Positions 17,838 through 26,745 of a DNA stretch of 64,000 bases are shown here, piece after piece (within the stretch, counting starts at the first letter, position 1; each line of letters opens with the position of its first letter). A program made the position numbers and the translations under genes. The notes beneath the pieces were generated by a model. The model saw nothing but the letters and a program-made list of their open reading frames with translations. It was not told the DNA's origin and ran no database searches. Source of the DNA: Cryomorpha sp963836915 (GTDB lineage Bacteria; Bacteroidota; Bacteroidia; Flavobacteriales_D; Cryomorphaceae); contig CAWILH010000002.1 of the NCBI GenBank assembly GCA_963836915.1, positions 620,001-684,000 of the forward strand, given 5' to 3'.

Positions 17838-18209
17838 ATGAATTTGAAATTAATCGTATTAGCGCTCGGACTTGGAATCAGCACATACACTATGGCCCAA
17901 GATTCGAAAATGATCGAAAAGAAGGCTACCGCTCAAACCGATAAATTGGTGAAAGCGCTGGAGCTGGATGATGATCAAAAAATGCTCTTGTACCGCCAAA
18001 ACTACGTGGCGCTGTCAGCCGAAGAAAACTATAAGGCTGCCAAAGCAAAAACTCCGGAACTTGATGTACGGATGGAAAAGCAACGTGAGAGTTATGACCA
18101 AGCGGTGAAGGGAATCCTTACAGAAACGCAATATGAAGCCTACAGCAAAATGGAAATGGGCGATGCGAAGAAATCTAAAACCACCAAATCAGAAAAGAGC
18201 GTAAAGTAA
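17838..18209 (+). CDS. Small exported helical protein (Spy/LTXXQ-like)
   Basis: The product has 123 aa with a signal peptide ending TMAQ (about residue 21), then a helical region with LVKALELDDDQKMLLYRQ and KGILTETQYEAYSKME, the latter like the LTxxQ repeats of Spy/CpxP periplasmic chaperones. The tail is Lys/Ser/Thr-rich. Small proteins of this shape are frequent in Bacteroidota and unstudied. The 5' leader of about 60 nt after TATCTTTC (17772-17779) is longer than for its neighbours. The META lipoprotein starts 4 nt after its stop. Confidence 0.65.
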   Translation: MNLKLIVLALGLGISTYTMAQDSKMIEKKATAQTDKLVKALELDDDQKMLLYRQNYVALSAEENYKAAKAKTPELDVRMEKQRESYDQAVKGILTETQYEAYSKMEMGDAKKSKTTKSEKSVK

Positions 18210-18213
18210 ACGT

Positions 18214-18660
18214 ATGAAGATCAGCATTAATGCTACTTTGATAAAAAGCCCATCGGTACTACTGGTGGTGCTTTTTTTCTTTGCGGTGGCCTGTAAGGAT
18301 AAAAAAAACATTCAAGTGAAAGAAGTGGAGATTTTCGAAGGCTCTTATGTTTTAAATACGCTAAGTGGCGCGGCCATCAATACCGACGATTATATGCGCG
18401 GAAAGCCTACCATCGTTTTCTTGGATTCTACATCTCTGAGCGGGAGCACAGGATGCAATCAATACCGAGCAAGTTATTCCATACAGGATAGCTCCATAAC
18501 CATTAAGATGGGGCCAATGACCAAGATGGCATGTCCCGGCAGGGGTGAACAGCTATTCCTAGATGCGCTGAGCTCAATCAACACCGTGAGAAAAACGGAA
18601 GAATCGCTGGTCTTTCTCAGCGATGCCAAGCCCATCCTGTCCTTTGGCCGAACGGAGTAA
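18214..18660 (+). CDS. META domain lipoprotein (HslJ-like)
   Basis: The product has 148 aa. It has a lipoprotein signal (lipobox VAC, Cys at about 27) followed by one META domain (about 45-145). The family core is present: GSTGCNQYRASYSI at about 77-90 and MGPMTKMACPG at about 98-108. META domains occur in the heat-shock and novobiocin-resistance protein HslJ; the ligand is not known. It is likely co-transcribed with the small Spy-like gene upstream, hinting at envelope stress, which is inference. Confidence 0.85.
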   Translation: MKISINATLIKSPSVLLVVLFFFAVACKDKKNIQVKEVEIFEGSYVLNTLSGAAINTDDYMRGKPTIVFLDSTSLSGSTGCNQYRASYSIQDSSITIKMGPMTKMACPGRGEQLFLDALSSINTVRKTEESLVFLSDAKPILSFGRTE

Positions 18661-18714
18661 ACCACCGTTCATTTAGCTCGCATTGCGCTGATTACAGTTT
18701 CCGGTGCGAAGGAT

Positions 18715-18722
18715 TACCTTCG
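18715..18722 (+). promoter_or_regulatory. Predicted -7 box (TACCTTCG)
   Basis: TACCTTCG is the TAnnTTCG variant, 28 nt before the ATG of the T9SS gene at 18751. Confidence 0.4.
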
Positions 18723-18750
18723 CGCATTTTTCAATGCCAATTATAACCCA

Positions 18751-19989
18751 ATGAGAAATATTCAAAATAGCTTTTTTATTGCATTGCTTTTTATGGCCTT
18801 CGCCGATGGTGCGGCGGCGCAATGTGAAGTCTGGGTGAACCCTACCAGTACCAGCGGTTTCGACGTTTTTGACGAAGCGCCTTGCGCGGGCGATTCCGTA
18901 AGTTTTGAAGGCTTTCAGGTTTGGAAATCTGAAGCTTATGTGCTCCCTGAGCTCACCCAAGGGTCTACCTATGCAGTGACGCTCTGCGCAATATTCGAAA
19001 CCCTTGAGTGGAATCCCGATTTTACCGTCATTGCTCCGTCAGGAGCGGTAGACGCCTTTGGAAGCGATGCCGAAAGCCCCTGTTCCTTAGAATTTGTCGC
19101 TTCCGAAAGCGGAGATTATCTACTTGCCGTCAATGAAGAAAATAATTGCGGTACCGCCGAAAACCTGGCCAATGGATTTCTCACGCTCATCACCCTTCAA
19201 AGTACTATAGATTGTGGCCCGCCACCTAGTTTTATAGCAGGGGCAGAGAGCTTTGAGTCGGGCGATATTCCCACCTGCTGGATCGAAATTGATGCCGATG
19301 GAGATGGTTTCGGATGGCAGGTATCCGGTGGGTTCGATGCCTTCGACGGATCGGCATTGATTCGATCGGTTTCTTTTTCCAGTGCTACGGGAGCGTTAAT
19401 GCCCGATAATTTTTTGATCACTCCAGAGCTGGCCGTTCAAGATGGTGATTCCCTCTATTATGTAGTCCGCAGCACCGATGTTGAATTTTCGGAGCAGTAT
19501 GAGATCAGGGTTTCTACAAGTGGAACTGAGCCGGAAAACTTCTCAGAAGTTTTATTGCTGGACGATATACTTCGCAGTAGTTGGAGCGGCCGCTCAATAG
19601 ATCTATCGGCCTATGCCGGAGATTCTATCTATATTGCATTCCGACATGGCAATAGTATCGGTCAAGCAGCGGTTTTGATTGATGCCGTAGCACTGCTTGG
19701 AGCTTTAGATTGCACTCCGCTCTCGATCTATGGGTCGGCAGGGCAGAAGGACTTAAACATATATCCAAACCCGAGTCAGGGGGTTTTAAACCTGGCCATC
19801 GATGGCCCGGTTTCGGCCTATAGCGTGGAGCTTATAGATCTTCAGGGGCGTGTAGTCCTTTCGGCAAATGGAGTAGGGGGGAATGGCCTTCCAGAGTCGC
19901 TCGACTTTAGCGCGGCGCCCGCAGGGATCTATCTTTTGAAGCTGCATCATGGGAGCAATACTGGAATTTCGAAAGTGGTATTGAAGTGA
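18751..19989 (+). CDS. T9SS-secreted protein with choice-of-anchor J-like domain
   Basis: The product has 412 aa. A signal peptide (ending GAAAQ, about residue 24) is followed by a beta-rich region with paired cysteines. At about 166-325 lies a choice-of-anchor J type domain (ESFESGDIPTCWIEID and DGFGWQV). The last 80 residues are a type A T9SS sorting domain (IYPNPSQG, then LIDLQGRVV and ISKVVLK). It should cross the outer membrane by the Por system and be released or attached to A-LPS. Binding target is unknown. Confidence 0.85.
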   Translation: MRNIQNSFFIALLFMAFADGAAAQCEVWVNPTSTSGFDVFDEAPCAGDSVSFEGFQVWKSEAYVLPELTQGSTYAVTLCAIFETLEWNPDFTVIAPSGAVDAFGSDAESPCSLEFVASESGDYLLAVNEENNCGTAENLANGFLTLITLQSTIDCGPPPSFIAGAESFESGDIPTCWIEIDADGDGFGWQVSGGFDAFDGSALIRSVSFSSATGALMPDNFLITPELAVQDGDSLYYVVRSTDVEFSEQYEIRVSTSGTEPENFSEVLLLDDILRSSWSGRSIDLSAYAGDSIYIAFRHGNSIGQAAVLIDAVALLGALDCTPLSIYGSAGQKDLNIYPNPSQGVLNLAIDGPVSAYSVELIDLQGRVVLSANGVGGNGLPESLDFSAAPAGIYLLKLHHGSNTGISKVVLK

Positions 19990-20007
19990 TTCCCAGATAT
20001 CTCACCG

Positions 20008-20742
20008 ATGTATAACCAATTGAAAGCTGCCGCAAAAGCAGTGGTTCCAAAAAAGTGGCTCATAAGCAACGAAGCTCAGGTCAGGTTGCTGCTGTTTCGG
20101 TTTTACAGCGGCAGCAGTTTTGAATGCTCGGTATGTGAGAAGACGTTCCGAAAGTTTATAAAACTTAAGAATGGAGATAATCTCTGCCCAAGTTGTGGGA
20201 GTCTTTCCCGAACTAGAAATCTATGGACTCTGCTTTCTGGGCGATTTCTCAATGAAAAAAAAAGTATTCTTCATTTCAGTCCTTCGAGAAGCATCTACCA
20301 TAAACTTCAAAATTTGGATCTTGATTATGTCAGCTCAGACCTTTCTGATCATTTCATAGCGACCAAGCGGTACGATATTACTTCAATAAACTGTGCGTCG
20401 GAGCGGTTTGACCTCGTTCTATGCTATCACATTCTAGAACATGTTCCAGACGATCTATCTGCTATGAGCGAGCTTTTTCGCGTATTAAAGGGCGGTGGTC
20501 ATTGCCTTGTTCAAACTCCTTTTAAGGATGGAAACATTTATGAAAATGAGTCGGTAAAAACGGATAATGAGCGTCGTGCGCACTTCGGACAGGCCGATCA
20601 TGTGCGTATCTATTCGGTGCCCGGCTTGGTAGGGCGACTTGAAAATGCCGGCTTCAAAGTTTCTGTAGAAAATTTTGATCCGAAAGCGGGAAATCGAGCG
20701 GGATTGCTTCCCGAAACAGTATTGATCTGCCAGAAGCGGTAG
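20008..20742 (+). CDS. SAM-dependent methyltransferase with N-terminal zinc ribbon
   Basis: The product has 244 aa. Two CxxC pairs (C40/C43 and C60/C63) form a zinc-ribbon-like knuckle before a class I methyltransferase domain. The latter shows FDLVLCYHILEHVPDD (about 135-150) and LKGGGHCLVQTPF (about 160-172), typical of Methyltransf_11. Such zinc-ribbon methyltransferases often act on lipids or glycans in polysaccharide regions. Here it follows a T9SS cargo gene by 18 nt and precedes a GH3 gene, and the acceptor is unknown. Confidence 0.75.
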   Translation: MYNQLKAAAKAVVPKKWLISNEAQVRLLLFRFYSGSSFECSVCEKTFRKFIKLKNGDNLCPSCGSLSRTRNLWTLLSGRFLNEKKSILHFSPSRSIYHKLQNLDLDYVSSDLSDHFIATKRYDITSINCASERFDLVLCYHILEHVPDDLSAMSELFRVLKGGGHCLVQTPFKDGNIYENESVKTDNERRAHFGQADHVRIYSVPGLVGRLENAGFKVSVENFDPKAGNRAGLLPETVLICQKR

Positions 20743-20844
20743 GTAGTAAAGTTATTTTGCGCAAGCCGTAAAAGGAAGTACAATATGTGGTCTTTCGCGG
20801 TTAATGGAATAATATTGGCTAAAGGCCAAAAGAAAAACAAACAA

Positions 20845-22362
20845 ATGGCCATCTTAGGAAAACTGATAAAAACTGGAATTAACTTAAGTCATAAATTTGA
20901 ATTTCCGGAGAATGGGGATGCTCAAGAGAAACAGCTCCTTGAATTATTGAAACAGGCAAAAGATACTGCTTTTGGGAAATATTTCGGTTTTGAAGCCTTA
21001 TTGCTATCTGATCATCCCGTGCGTGACTTCCAGAATACTGTGCCTATCCACGATTATAATAAAATGAACGCCGACTGGTGGGTGCAGCAGCAAAAGTTTC
21101 CAGACATTACTTGGCCGGGCAAGCCCCCATTTTTTGCGTTAAGCAGTGGCACCACCGGAAAGGCGAGCAAGCGGATACCTATTACCGAAGCATTTCTGGA
21201 CAGTATGAAATCTGTCGGTACGTCGATGATAAAGTCAATGGCCAATTTCGAGCTCTCCGAATCCCTATTTGAGAGCGAGCTTCTTATGCTCGGCAGCAGT
21301 GCGAGCCTTGAAGAGAATGAGTTGGGCTTTAAAGAAGGGGAGATCAGCGGTATAAACACCCATAATTTTCCGGGATGGTATGACGTATTCTACCGTCCGG
21401 GGCGTGAAATTGCCGATCGCCCCAACTGGGACGATCGCCTTAAAATGATGGTTGCCGAAGCGCCGGAATGGAATATAGGCGCCATTTGCGGCATACCTTC
21501 TTGGATTTTGATTTTGCTCCAAGAAATCATCAAAGAGCATAAGCTGGAATCGATCCATGATATCTGGCCAAATTTAACCTTGTATGCCAGCGGCGGTGTG
21601 GCTTTCGACACGTATAGATCAGATTTTGAAGCCCTGTTTTCAAAGCCAGTTGCATTCTTGGACACCTATCTGGCCAGTGAGGGGTTTTTTGCATTTACAT
21701 CAAGACCCGGAACCATGGACATGGAGCTCGCGCTCCATCATGGCTATTTCTATGAATTCATTCCATTCGATGAGCGCGGTGTAGACGACCAGGGCGGGGT
21801 ATTGGAAAATCCGATGACGCTCACGGCAGGTGATGTTGAAGTAGGGCAGGAGTACGTGCTCGTAGTTAGCTCCTGCGCCGGGGCATGGCGGTATATCATA
21901 GGGGATGTGGTAAAGATAACGGCCGTTGAGCCGATCCAAATCAAGATTACAGGCCGGACAAAATTTTACTTAAATGTGGTGGGATCGCAGCTCTCCGAAG
22001 AGAAGATGGACGTAGCGATATTGGAAGTTGGCCGCGCGATGAACGTCTCAATAAATGAATATTCGGTAGCCGCAGTAAAAAATGAAGCAGGCAAGTATAC
22101 CCATCGATGGATATTGGTTTCGGATATTGATTTTGATGTAGCCCGATTTGCCGAAGAGCTCGACCATCAACTGAAGGACGCCAATAAAAACTATAAGGTA
22201 GCACGATCAAAAGCACTTACGGGAATAGAAGTAAGGCGCATCACCAAAAAGCAATACCACACCTATTTGGAAAAGAAGAAAAAAGTGGGCGGACAAATAA
22301 AAACCCCGAAAGTGATGAGTGAAGAGAAGATGCTCGATTTTGAATCAACGCTGAATCTATAA
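20845..22362 (+). CDS. GH3 auxin-responsive promoter family protein (acyl-adenylating amide synthetase-like)
   Basis: The product has 505 aa from the ATG at 20845; an upstream in-frame ATG at 20785 adds 20 residues without a family match. The ATP/AMP loop ALSSGTTGKASKRIP (about 99-113) and the GRTKFYLNVVGSQLSEEKMD hinge (about 371-390) identify the GH3 branch of adenylate-forming enzymes. Plant GH3 enzymes join acyl groups to amino acids; bacterial members are common in Bacteroidota and their substrate is unknown. The end overlaps the convergent peptidase gene by 6 nt. Confidence 0.88.
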   Translation: MAILGKLIKTGINLSHKFEFPENGDAQEKQLLELLKQAKDTAFGKYFGFEALLLSDHPVRDFQNTVPIHDYNKMNADWWVQQQKFPDITWPGKPPFFALSSGTTGKASKRIPITEAFLDSMKSVGTSMIKSMANFELSESLFESELLMLGSSASLEENELGFKEGEISGINTHNFPGWYDVFYRPGREIADRPNWDDRLKMMVAEAPEWNIGAICGIPSWILILLQEIIKEHKLESIHDIWPNLTLYASGGVAFDTYRSDFEALFSKPVAFLDTYLASEGFFAFTSRPGTMDMELALHHGYFYEFIPFDERGVDDQGGVLENPMTLTAGDVEVGQEYVLVVSSCAGAWRYIIGDVVKITAVEPIQIKITGRTKFYLNVVGSQLSEEKMDVAILEVGRAMNVSINEYSVAAVKNEAGKYTHRWILVSDIDFDVARFAEELDHQLKDANKNYKVARSKALTGIEVRRITKKQYHTYLEKKKKVGGQIKTPKVMSEEKMLDFESTLNL

Positions 22363-23049
22363 TTCGATTTTTGGCGCTTCAACGGGCTGGTCCTGATCGA
22401 TGCATAGTTCTACATCGGCTATGGACATGTAAAACTTGTTGATTTTATCTTTGTAGCTCTTACCCATAAAGTCGCTTTCAAGAATGAAACGCTTCGTGGT
22501 AAGTATTTCGTTTACAAATCCATGTGAGATGGCAATCCGATCTGCTTCATGTTCTACTTCTCGCTTAAATTTACCTGACAAGACATATTTAACACCGTAG
22601 ATGAGCATACCTATCGTTGATTTATCCCCATAATCGACCACGTGACCGAGCTCGTGGGCAAACCAGCCGGTAAGGATCTCTTCGGGCAGATCGGCAACTT
22701 TCACAGATTTACTGTCGCGTACATAGTTGGCCAGATTGATTTGGTAGGCATTTATTCCCTTAAAAACCCTCGAGAGCTTTATCACAGGTTGAGCTTGCAT
22801 GGTAGATGACTTGATGTGCCTTTGGTTAAGGATGATCTCATATTCATAAAGCGTCTCATAAGCTTTTGCAGCTTTTAAAAAGCAGTTTTTTATTTTTTCA
22901 CTTTCTACGCCTATAAATTTTATGTTCATGGAAATTTTTTCAATTTGGTTTCTTGGAGCCGATTCCTGCGCGAAAGACACCTTGGCACCCAGCATACACA
23001 TCGCAAAAATAAAGGTTTTGATCTCTGAGCCATATTTCTTCAAATTCAC
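22357..23049 (-). CDS. Exported HExxH zinc metallopeptidase-like protein
   Basis: The product has 230 aa and starts with GTG. A signal peptide ends near residue 28 (SFAQ). The active-site motif HELGH at residues 132-136 is followed 30 residues later by VEHEADRIA (E168, D170), the spacing and ExxAD pattern of gluzincins such as M48. The first 100 residues resemble nothing I know. A helix at about 145-158 may be membrane-associated. It is probably an envelope protease. It is preceded by about 120 nt of intergenic DNA without a clear promoter. Confidence 0.65.
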   Translation of the reverse strand: MNLKKYGSEIKTFIFAMCMLGAKVSFAQESAPRNQIEKISMNIKFIGVESEKIKNCFLKAAKAYETLYEYEIILNQRHIKSSTMQAQPVIKLSRVFKGINAYQINLANYVRDSKSVKVADLPEEILTGWFAHELGHVVDYGDKSTIGMLIYGVKYVLSGKFKREVEHEADRIAISHGFVNEILTTKRFILESDFMGKSYKDKINKFYMSIADVELCIDQDQPVEAPKIEL

Positions 23050-23170
23050 AGTCTGTACAAAATGTCCGATAATTTATATTATGTTAAGTTGAACTGAATA
23101 ATCTCTTGACCAGATTATTCTCTTGCCTTTCTTTTCGAGTAAATATATCCCAGTATCTGCAGCATACCTA

Positions 23171-23536
23171 CTATCTCCGTTCTCCAATTTCTTCAAGCGC
23201 CTTCACGCTATCCAGCTTCATTTTCAGTTCATTGATAATTAAATCTTGATTCAAGCTGTTTTGTTCCGCTTTTAACAGCGCTGCTCGGTGCATGAATATA
23301 TCCTTTCGGATCTCATCTTTCATTCCTTTAGAATTTGCCTTTTCGATATTGGCTTCAAGTTGAAGGATTATTTCCTTCTGTTCTTTGATGATTTTTAATT
23401 CGCTTTCTTTCCTAACCTTTATTCCATCTATGGCCAGACTGATATCTTCAGCGTTTCGATCTTTTGGGAGCTCTCCTTTAGGAGCGCAGCATACCAGAAC
23501 AAAAATTACAAAGACTGATCCGAGACTGGTTTTCAT
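23171..23536 (-). CDS. Small lipoprotein with coiled coil
   Basis: The product has 121 aa. The N-terminal signal ends in VCCAPKG (lipidated Cys about 16-17). The rest is a long charged heptad-like helix from about 38 to 115, suggesting a coiled coil anchored in the membrane, a shape like Lpp or tail-anchoring lipoproteins. No family is recognised. It lies downstream of a good terminator of the TPR gene, so it is probably transcribed separately or by readthrough. Confidence 0.6.
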   Translation of the reverse strand: MKTSLGSVFVIFVLVCCAPKGELPKDRNAEDISLAIDGIKVRKESELKIIKEQKEIILQLEANIEKANSKGMKDEIRKDIFMHRAALLKAEQNSLNQDLIINELKMKLDSVKALEEIGERR

Positions 23537-23557
23537 TTTTTTGCCCTGTTTAGAAAG

Positions 23558-23581
23558 AAAGCCCGAACGGAGTCGGGCTTT
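23558..23581 (-). terminator. Rho-independent terminator after the TPR gene
   Basis: A perfect 9-bp stem, AAAGCCCGA pairing with TCGGGCTTT around a 6-nt loop, is followed on the minus strand by CTTTCT. It lies 27 nt past the TPR stop at 23608 and before the small lipoprotein. Confidence 0.75.
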
Positions 23582-23607
23582 CGAAAGTGCATTAACACCT
23601 TGAGCTT

Positions 23608-24744
23608 CTATTTTTCTACAGCTTCAAGTTTTGCTTTCATCTCATCATACTTTGCCTGATTGTCTAGCAGGGCGTATAATTGTTTAAGAGATGCCATCGC
23701 CCCTACATCCGTTGGATCGAGCTCATGGGCTTTCTCTAAATACGGCTTTGATTTTATGAAGATGGCCTTGGCTTCGGCACGTGCGGCATCATATTTCTTG
23801 TTGTCCTTGATGTCATTGGCCGAATTGTTCATCTCCACCCCTTTATTAAAGTACATGGCACCCAGATTATACTGTGCATCAAAGTATTCAGAATCTATTT
23901 TTATTGCTTCGCTATAAGCTTTAACAGCGTCTTCCGTCCGTTTTAGTTGATCGTATACCACTCCCAATGAAAATTGTAATTGCTTATTTTCTGGCTCTTT
24001 AGCAATGGCCAATTTCAGATTATTCTCGGCTTCTTCAAACTTATCATTCTTCAGGTAGTGATTTAATTCGTACACGATCAGGTCGGCATCGTCTGGATAC
24101 GCTTTCCGTCCTTCTTGGATAATGGCGATATACTGGTCATCATTTTCTTCTTTTTGGTAGATATTGGCCATGTAAACATACATCTTGGCTCCTAGATACT
24201 TAGCTTCCATGGCTTTGCGGTACATTTCTAGCGCAGTTTCATTATCACCCGCCTGCTCGGCTGCCAAGCCTGCATTATAGACCGCCAGTGTGTCAAAGAC
24301 TCCGAGCTCCGCACCCGCTTCGGCGCCCATCTTGAAAAAATCGCGTGAATTCGCATAGTCTTTGGCGTTATATGCTTCAATTCCTTTATTGATTGCCAAA
24401 TTTCTGGTTTGGTTATAGCCAACCATTGTCAGGTCGGTGTTCCGCTTTTTTACATCCAGCTCCTTGGCTTTTTGATATGATCTCAGGGCTTCGCCGATCG
24501 CCGTTTTCTTGTCCACACCAAAATCTTCTTCACTCAGCGCAATGCGTTGATATATCTCGCCGCGGTATCTCCAAGCCTTGTCATCGTCCTGCGTTTTCTC
24601 GTTCACTACGGCGTCATCTATATACTCTCTTGCCTTGGCGAATTCGCCAGCTTCTTTGGCATTGAAGGCTGATACAACTTTAGAATTTTGCCCGATGGCC
24701 GTGGATGAACCAAAAACCAGTAGCAAGTAAAATAATCGTTTCAT
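23608..24744 (-). CDS. Exported TPR-repeat protein
   Basis: The product has 378 aa from the ATG at 24744; an in-frame TTG lies 9 nt upstream. A signal peptide (ending AIGQ, about residue 19) precedes at least seven TPR units over about 22-370, including AIKIDSEYFDAQYNLGAMY. It probably acts as a periplasmic or outer-membrane-associated adaptor. Proteins like this are abundant in Bacteroidota and mostly unassigned. A -7 box lies 70 nt upstream, a longer leader than for most genes here, and a strong hairpin terminator ends the unit. Confidence 0.8.
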   Translation of the reverse strand: MKRLFYLLLVFGSSTAIGQNSKVVSAFNAKEAGEFAKAREYIDDAVVNEKTQDDDKAWRYRGEIYQRIALSEEDFGVDKKTAIGEALRSYQKAKELDVKKRNTDLTMVGYNQTRNLAINKGIEAYNAKDYANSRDFFKMGAEAGAELGVFDTLAVYNAGLAAEQAGDNETALEMYRKAMEAKYLGAKMYVYMANIYQKEENDDQYIAIIQEGRKAYPDDADLIVYELNHYLKNDKFEEAENNLKLAIAKEPENKQLQFSLGVVYDQLKRTEDAVKAYSEAIKIDSEYFDAQYNLGAMYFNKGVEMNNSANDIKDNKKYDAARAEAKAIFIKSKPYLEKAHELDPTDVGAMASLKQLYALLDNQAKYDEMKAKLEAVEK

Positions 24745-24814
24745 TTTTGTCAAGTTTAATTTTTCTTTACTTTACAAATGGGATGCCAGATGAGCCAAAC
24801 CCATATCACGTTGA

Positions 24815-24822
24815 CAAAAATA
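24815..24822 (-). promoter_or_regulatory. Predicted -7 box (TATTTTTG) of the TPR gene
   Basis: On the minus strand TATTTTTG matches TAnnTTTG, leaving a leader of about 60 nt before the ATG at 24744. Confidence 0.4.
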
Positions 24823-24924
24823 AGGCTTTGACTTTCTTGTGCAAATCATTTGCCAATAAGCGCTGGTTTTTATCATCGGGATTCAAAATTGGCCAAAGCT
24901 TCTTACCTTTCCTTTTTTAAGATT

Positions 24925-26745
24925 ATGACCAACGCCCCTACCATCATAGAGAAAACAGAAGTCTTTGAGCTTGCTGCCCAATTTGTTAATACCACTGGAC
25001 GCCATATTTTCCTTACGGGAAAAGCAGGTACAGGAAAGACTACTTTCCTTAGAAACCTCGCCGGCCAGACCCATAAGCGAATGCTCATCGTGGCGCCTAC
25101 CGGAATTGCGGCGCTTAATGCTGGCGGTGTTACCGTCCATTCCCAATTTCTATTGCCATTGGGCGCCTACCATCCTGATAAATACGCACCTGAAGCCAGC
25201 GCCAACGGCAGGATTTATTCTTCCGATATCCTGACCCGGAAAAACCCGCTGAACAGCATAAGAAAGCAGGTACTTCGTGATATCGAGCTTCTCGTGATTG
25301 ACGAAGTGAGCATGCTCCGTGCCGATATACTTGACGCGGTAGATTTTAGGTTGAGAGCAGCCCGGGGCAATCACAACAAGCCTTTTGGTGGAGTGCAGTT
25401 ATTAATGATCGGTGATCTCTTTCAGCTTTCGCCAATAGTGAAGGACGATGAGTGGAATATTCTCAAAGCCCACTACCCTACCCCCCACTTCTTCTCGTCC
25501 ATTGCGCTGCGAAAAGACGGATACATCTATGTAGAACTGAGCAAAGTATTCAGGCAGCGTGATGATAAATTCCTGAACATTCTCAATAATCTAAGACATA
25601 ATACCTGCACCGCCGGAGATATTGCCGAGCTCAATAAACACTACGACCCCAATCATTCTGGAGAAGAAGAAGTAGTAACGCTCACCACGCATAATTATCA
25701 AGCCGACAAGATAAATCAAACGGAGCTGGAAGCTTTAAAGGAAAAACCCTATTCGTACCACGCCAATATTACAGGCGACTTTCCAGAAAATATTTATCCC
25801 CTGCCATCTGAGCTGGTGCTAAAAAAAGGTGCGCAGGTGATGTTCATCAAAAACGATACAGTTCAAAACCGCTTTTACAATGGAAAGCTCGCCAAAGTCA
25901 TAGCGCTTGACGCCAAATCGATATGCGTAAAAATGGCTGGCGAAGATCGGGAGCTGAAGCTGGAGCGCATGGTCTGGAACAATACCAAATATGGCATGGA
26001 CGATGCAAAGGAACTGACCGAAGAGATAGCCGGCACCTATGAGCAATATCCGATAAAACTCGCTTGGGCCATCACGGTACATAAGAGTCAGGGACTTACT
26101 TTTGATAAGGCCATCATTGATGTAGGAAAGGCCTTTGCCCCTGGCCAAGTCTACGTGGCGCTATCCCGATTGCGCACGCTGGACGGGCTTATACTTCGTA
26201 CCAAGATCAATCCGGGTGGCATTCACAGCGACTCCGATGTGATGGGTTTTCAAGAAGGAACCAAATCACAGGGCGACTTATCTCCATTGCTCAAAGCAGG
26301 ACAAGCCCACTACCTTCAAGATGCGCTGCACCGCACGTTTTCTTATTCCGACTTACTGAGCCAGGCGGAGTACATCGAGCGGAAGTCGGGTGGGAAGATG
26401 GAATTCGAAGACCTGGATATGCGCACCGCAGTGCCGATCATCAAAGAAAAAATACGCGAGCAGGAAGGAAATGCCCGGAAATTTAGAAATCAGATCAGCG
26501 GCTTGCTCACATCGGGCGATTATGACCTACTGCAAGGACGTATCGAAAAGGCCGCTTCCTATTTTCTCACTTACCTCTACGATCTGCTTTACCAAACCAT
26601 GCTCCACTTAAACGAAGCAGCACAGTTTTCTAGGAGCAAGGCTTATGTAAATTTGATGACCGAGCTGGAGCAACTTGAACTGCGAAAAATAGGCGATACG
26701 CAAAAGGCCCTTTCGGCTTACCAAGTCTATATTGCAAGGCGCTGA
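24925..26745 (+). CDS. PIF1/RecD2-like DNA helicase, probably missing its C-terminal part by frameshift
   Basis: The product has 606 aa from the ATG at 24925. Helicase motifs are visible: Walker A GKAGTGKTTFL (about 28-38), LIVAPTGIAALNAGG (about 52-66), Walker B LLVIDEVSMLRAD (about 121-133), GDLFQLSPI (about 165-173) and the UvrD_C_2-type motif VHKSQGLTFDKAIID (about 381-395) with YVALSR. This is a superfamily 1B, 5'-to-3' type helicase. Beyond residue 420 is a helical extension. The frame stops at 26745, while the next frame, open from 26732, carries an HTH domain usually found at the end of such Bacteroidota helicases. Removing one base near 26740 would give one 762 aa protein. Confidence 0.85.
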   Translation: MTNAPTIIEKTEVFELAAQFVNTTGRHIFLTGKAGTGKTTFLRNLAGQTHKRMLIVAPTGIAALNAGGVTVHSQFLLPLGAYHPDKYAPEASANGRIYSSDILTRKNPLNSIRKQVLRDIELLVIDEVSMLRADILDAVDFRLRAARGNHNKPFGGVQLLMIGDLFQLSPIVKDDEWNILKAHYPTPHFFSSIALRKDGYIYVELSKVFRQRDDKFLNILNNLRHNTCTAGDIAELNKHYDPNHSGEEEVVTLTTHNYQADKINQTELEALKEKPYSYHANITGDFPENIYPLPSELVLKKGAQVMFIKNDTVQNRFYNGKLAKVIALDAKSICVKMAGEDRELKLERMVWNNTKYGMDDAKELTEEIAGTYEQYPIKLAWAITVHKSQGLTFDKAIIDVGKAFAPGQVYVALSRLRTLDGLILRTKINPGGIHSDSDVMGFQEGTKSQGDLSPLLKAGQAHYLQDALHRTFSYSDLLSQAEYIERKSGGKMEFEDLDMRTAVPIIKEKIREQEGNARKFRNQISGLLTSGDYDLLQGRIEKAASYFLTYLYDLLYQTMLHLNEAAQFSRSKAYVNLMTELEQLELRKIGDTQKALSAYQVYIARR

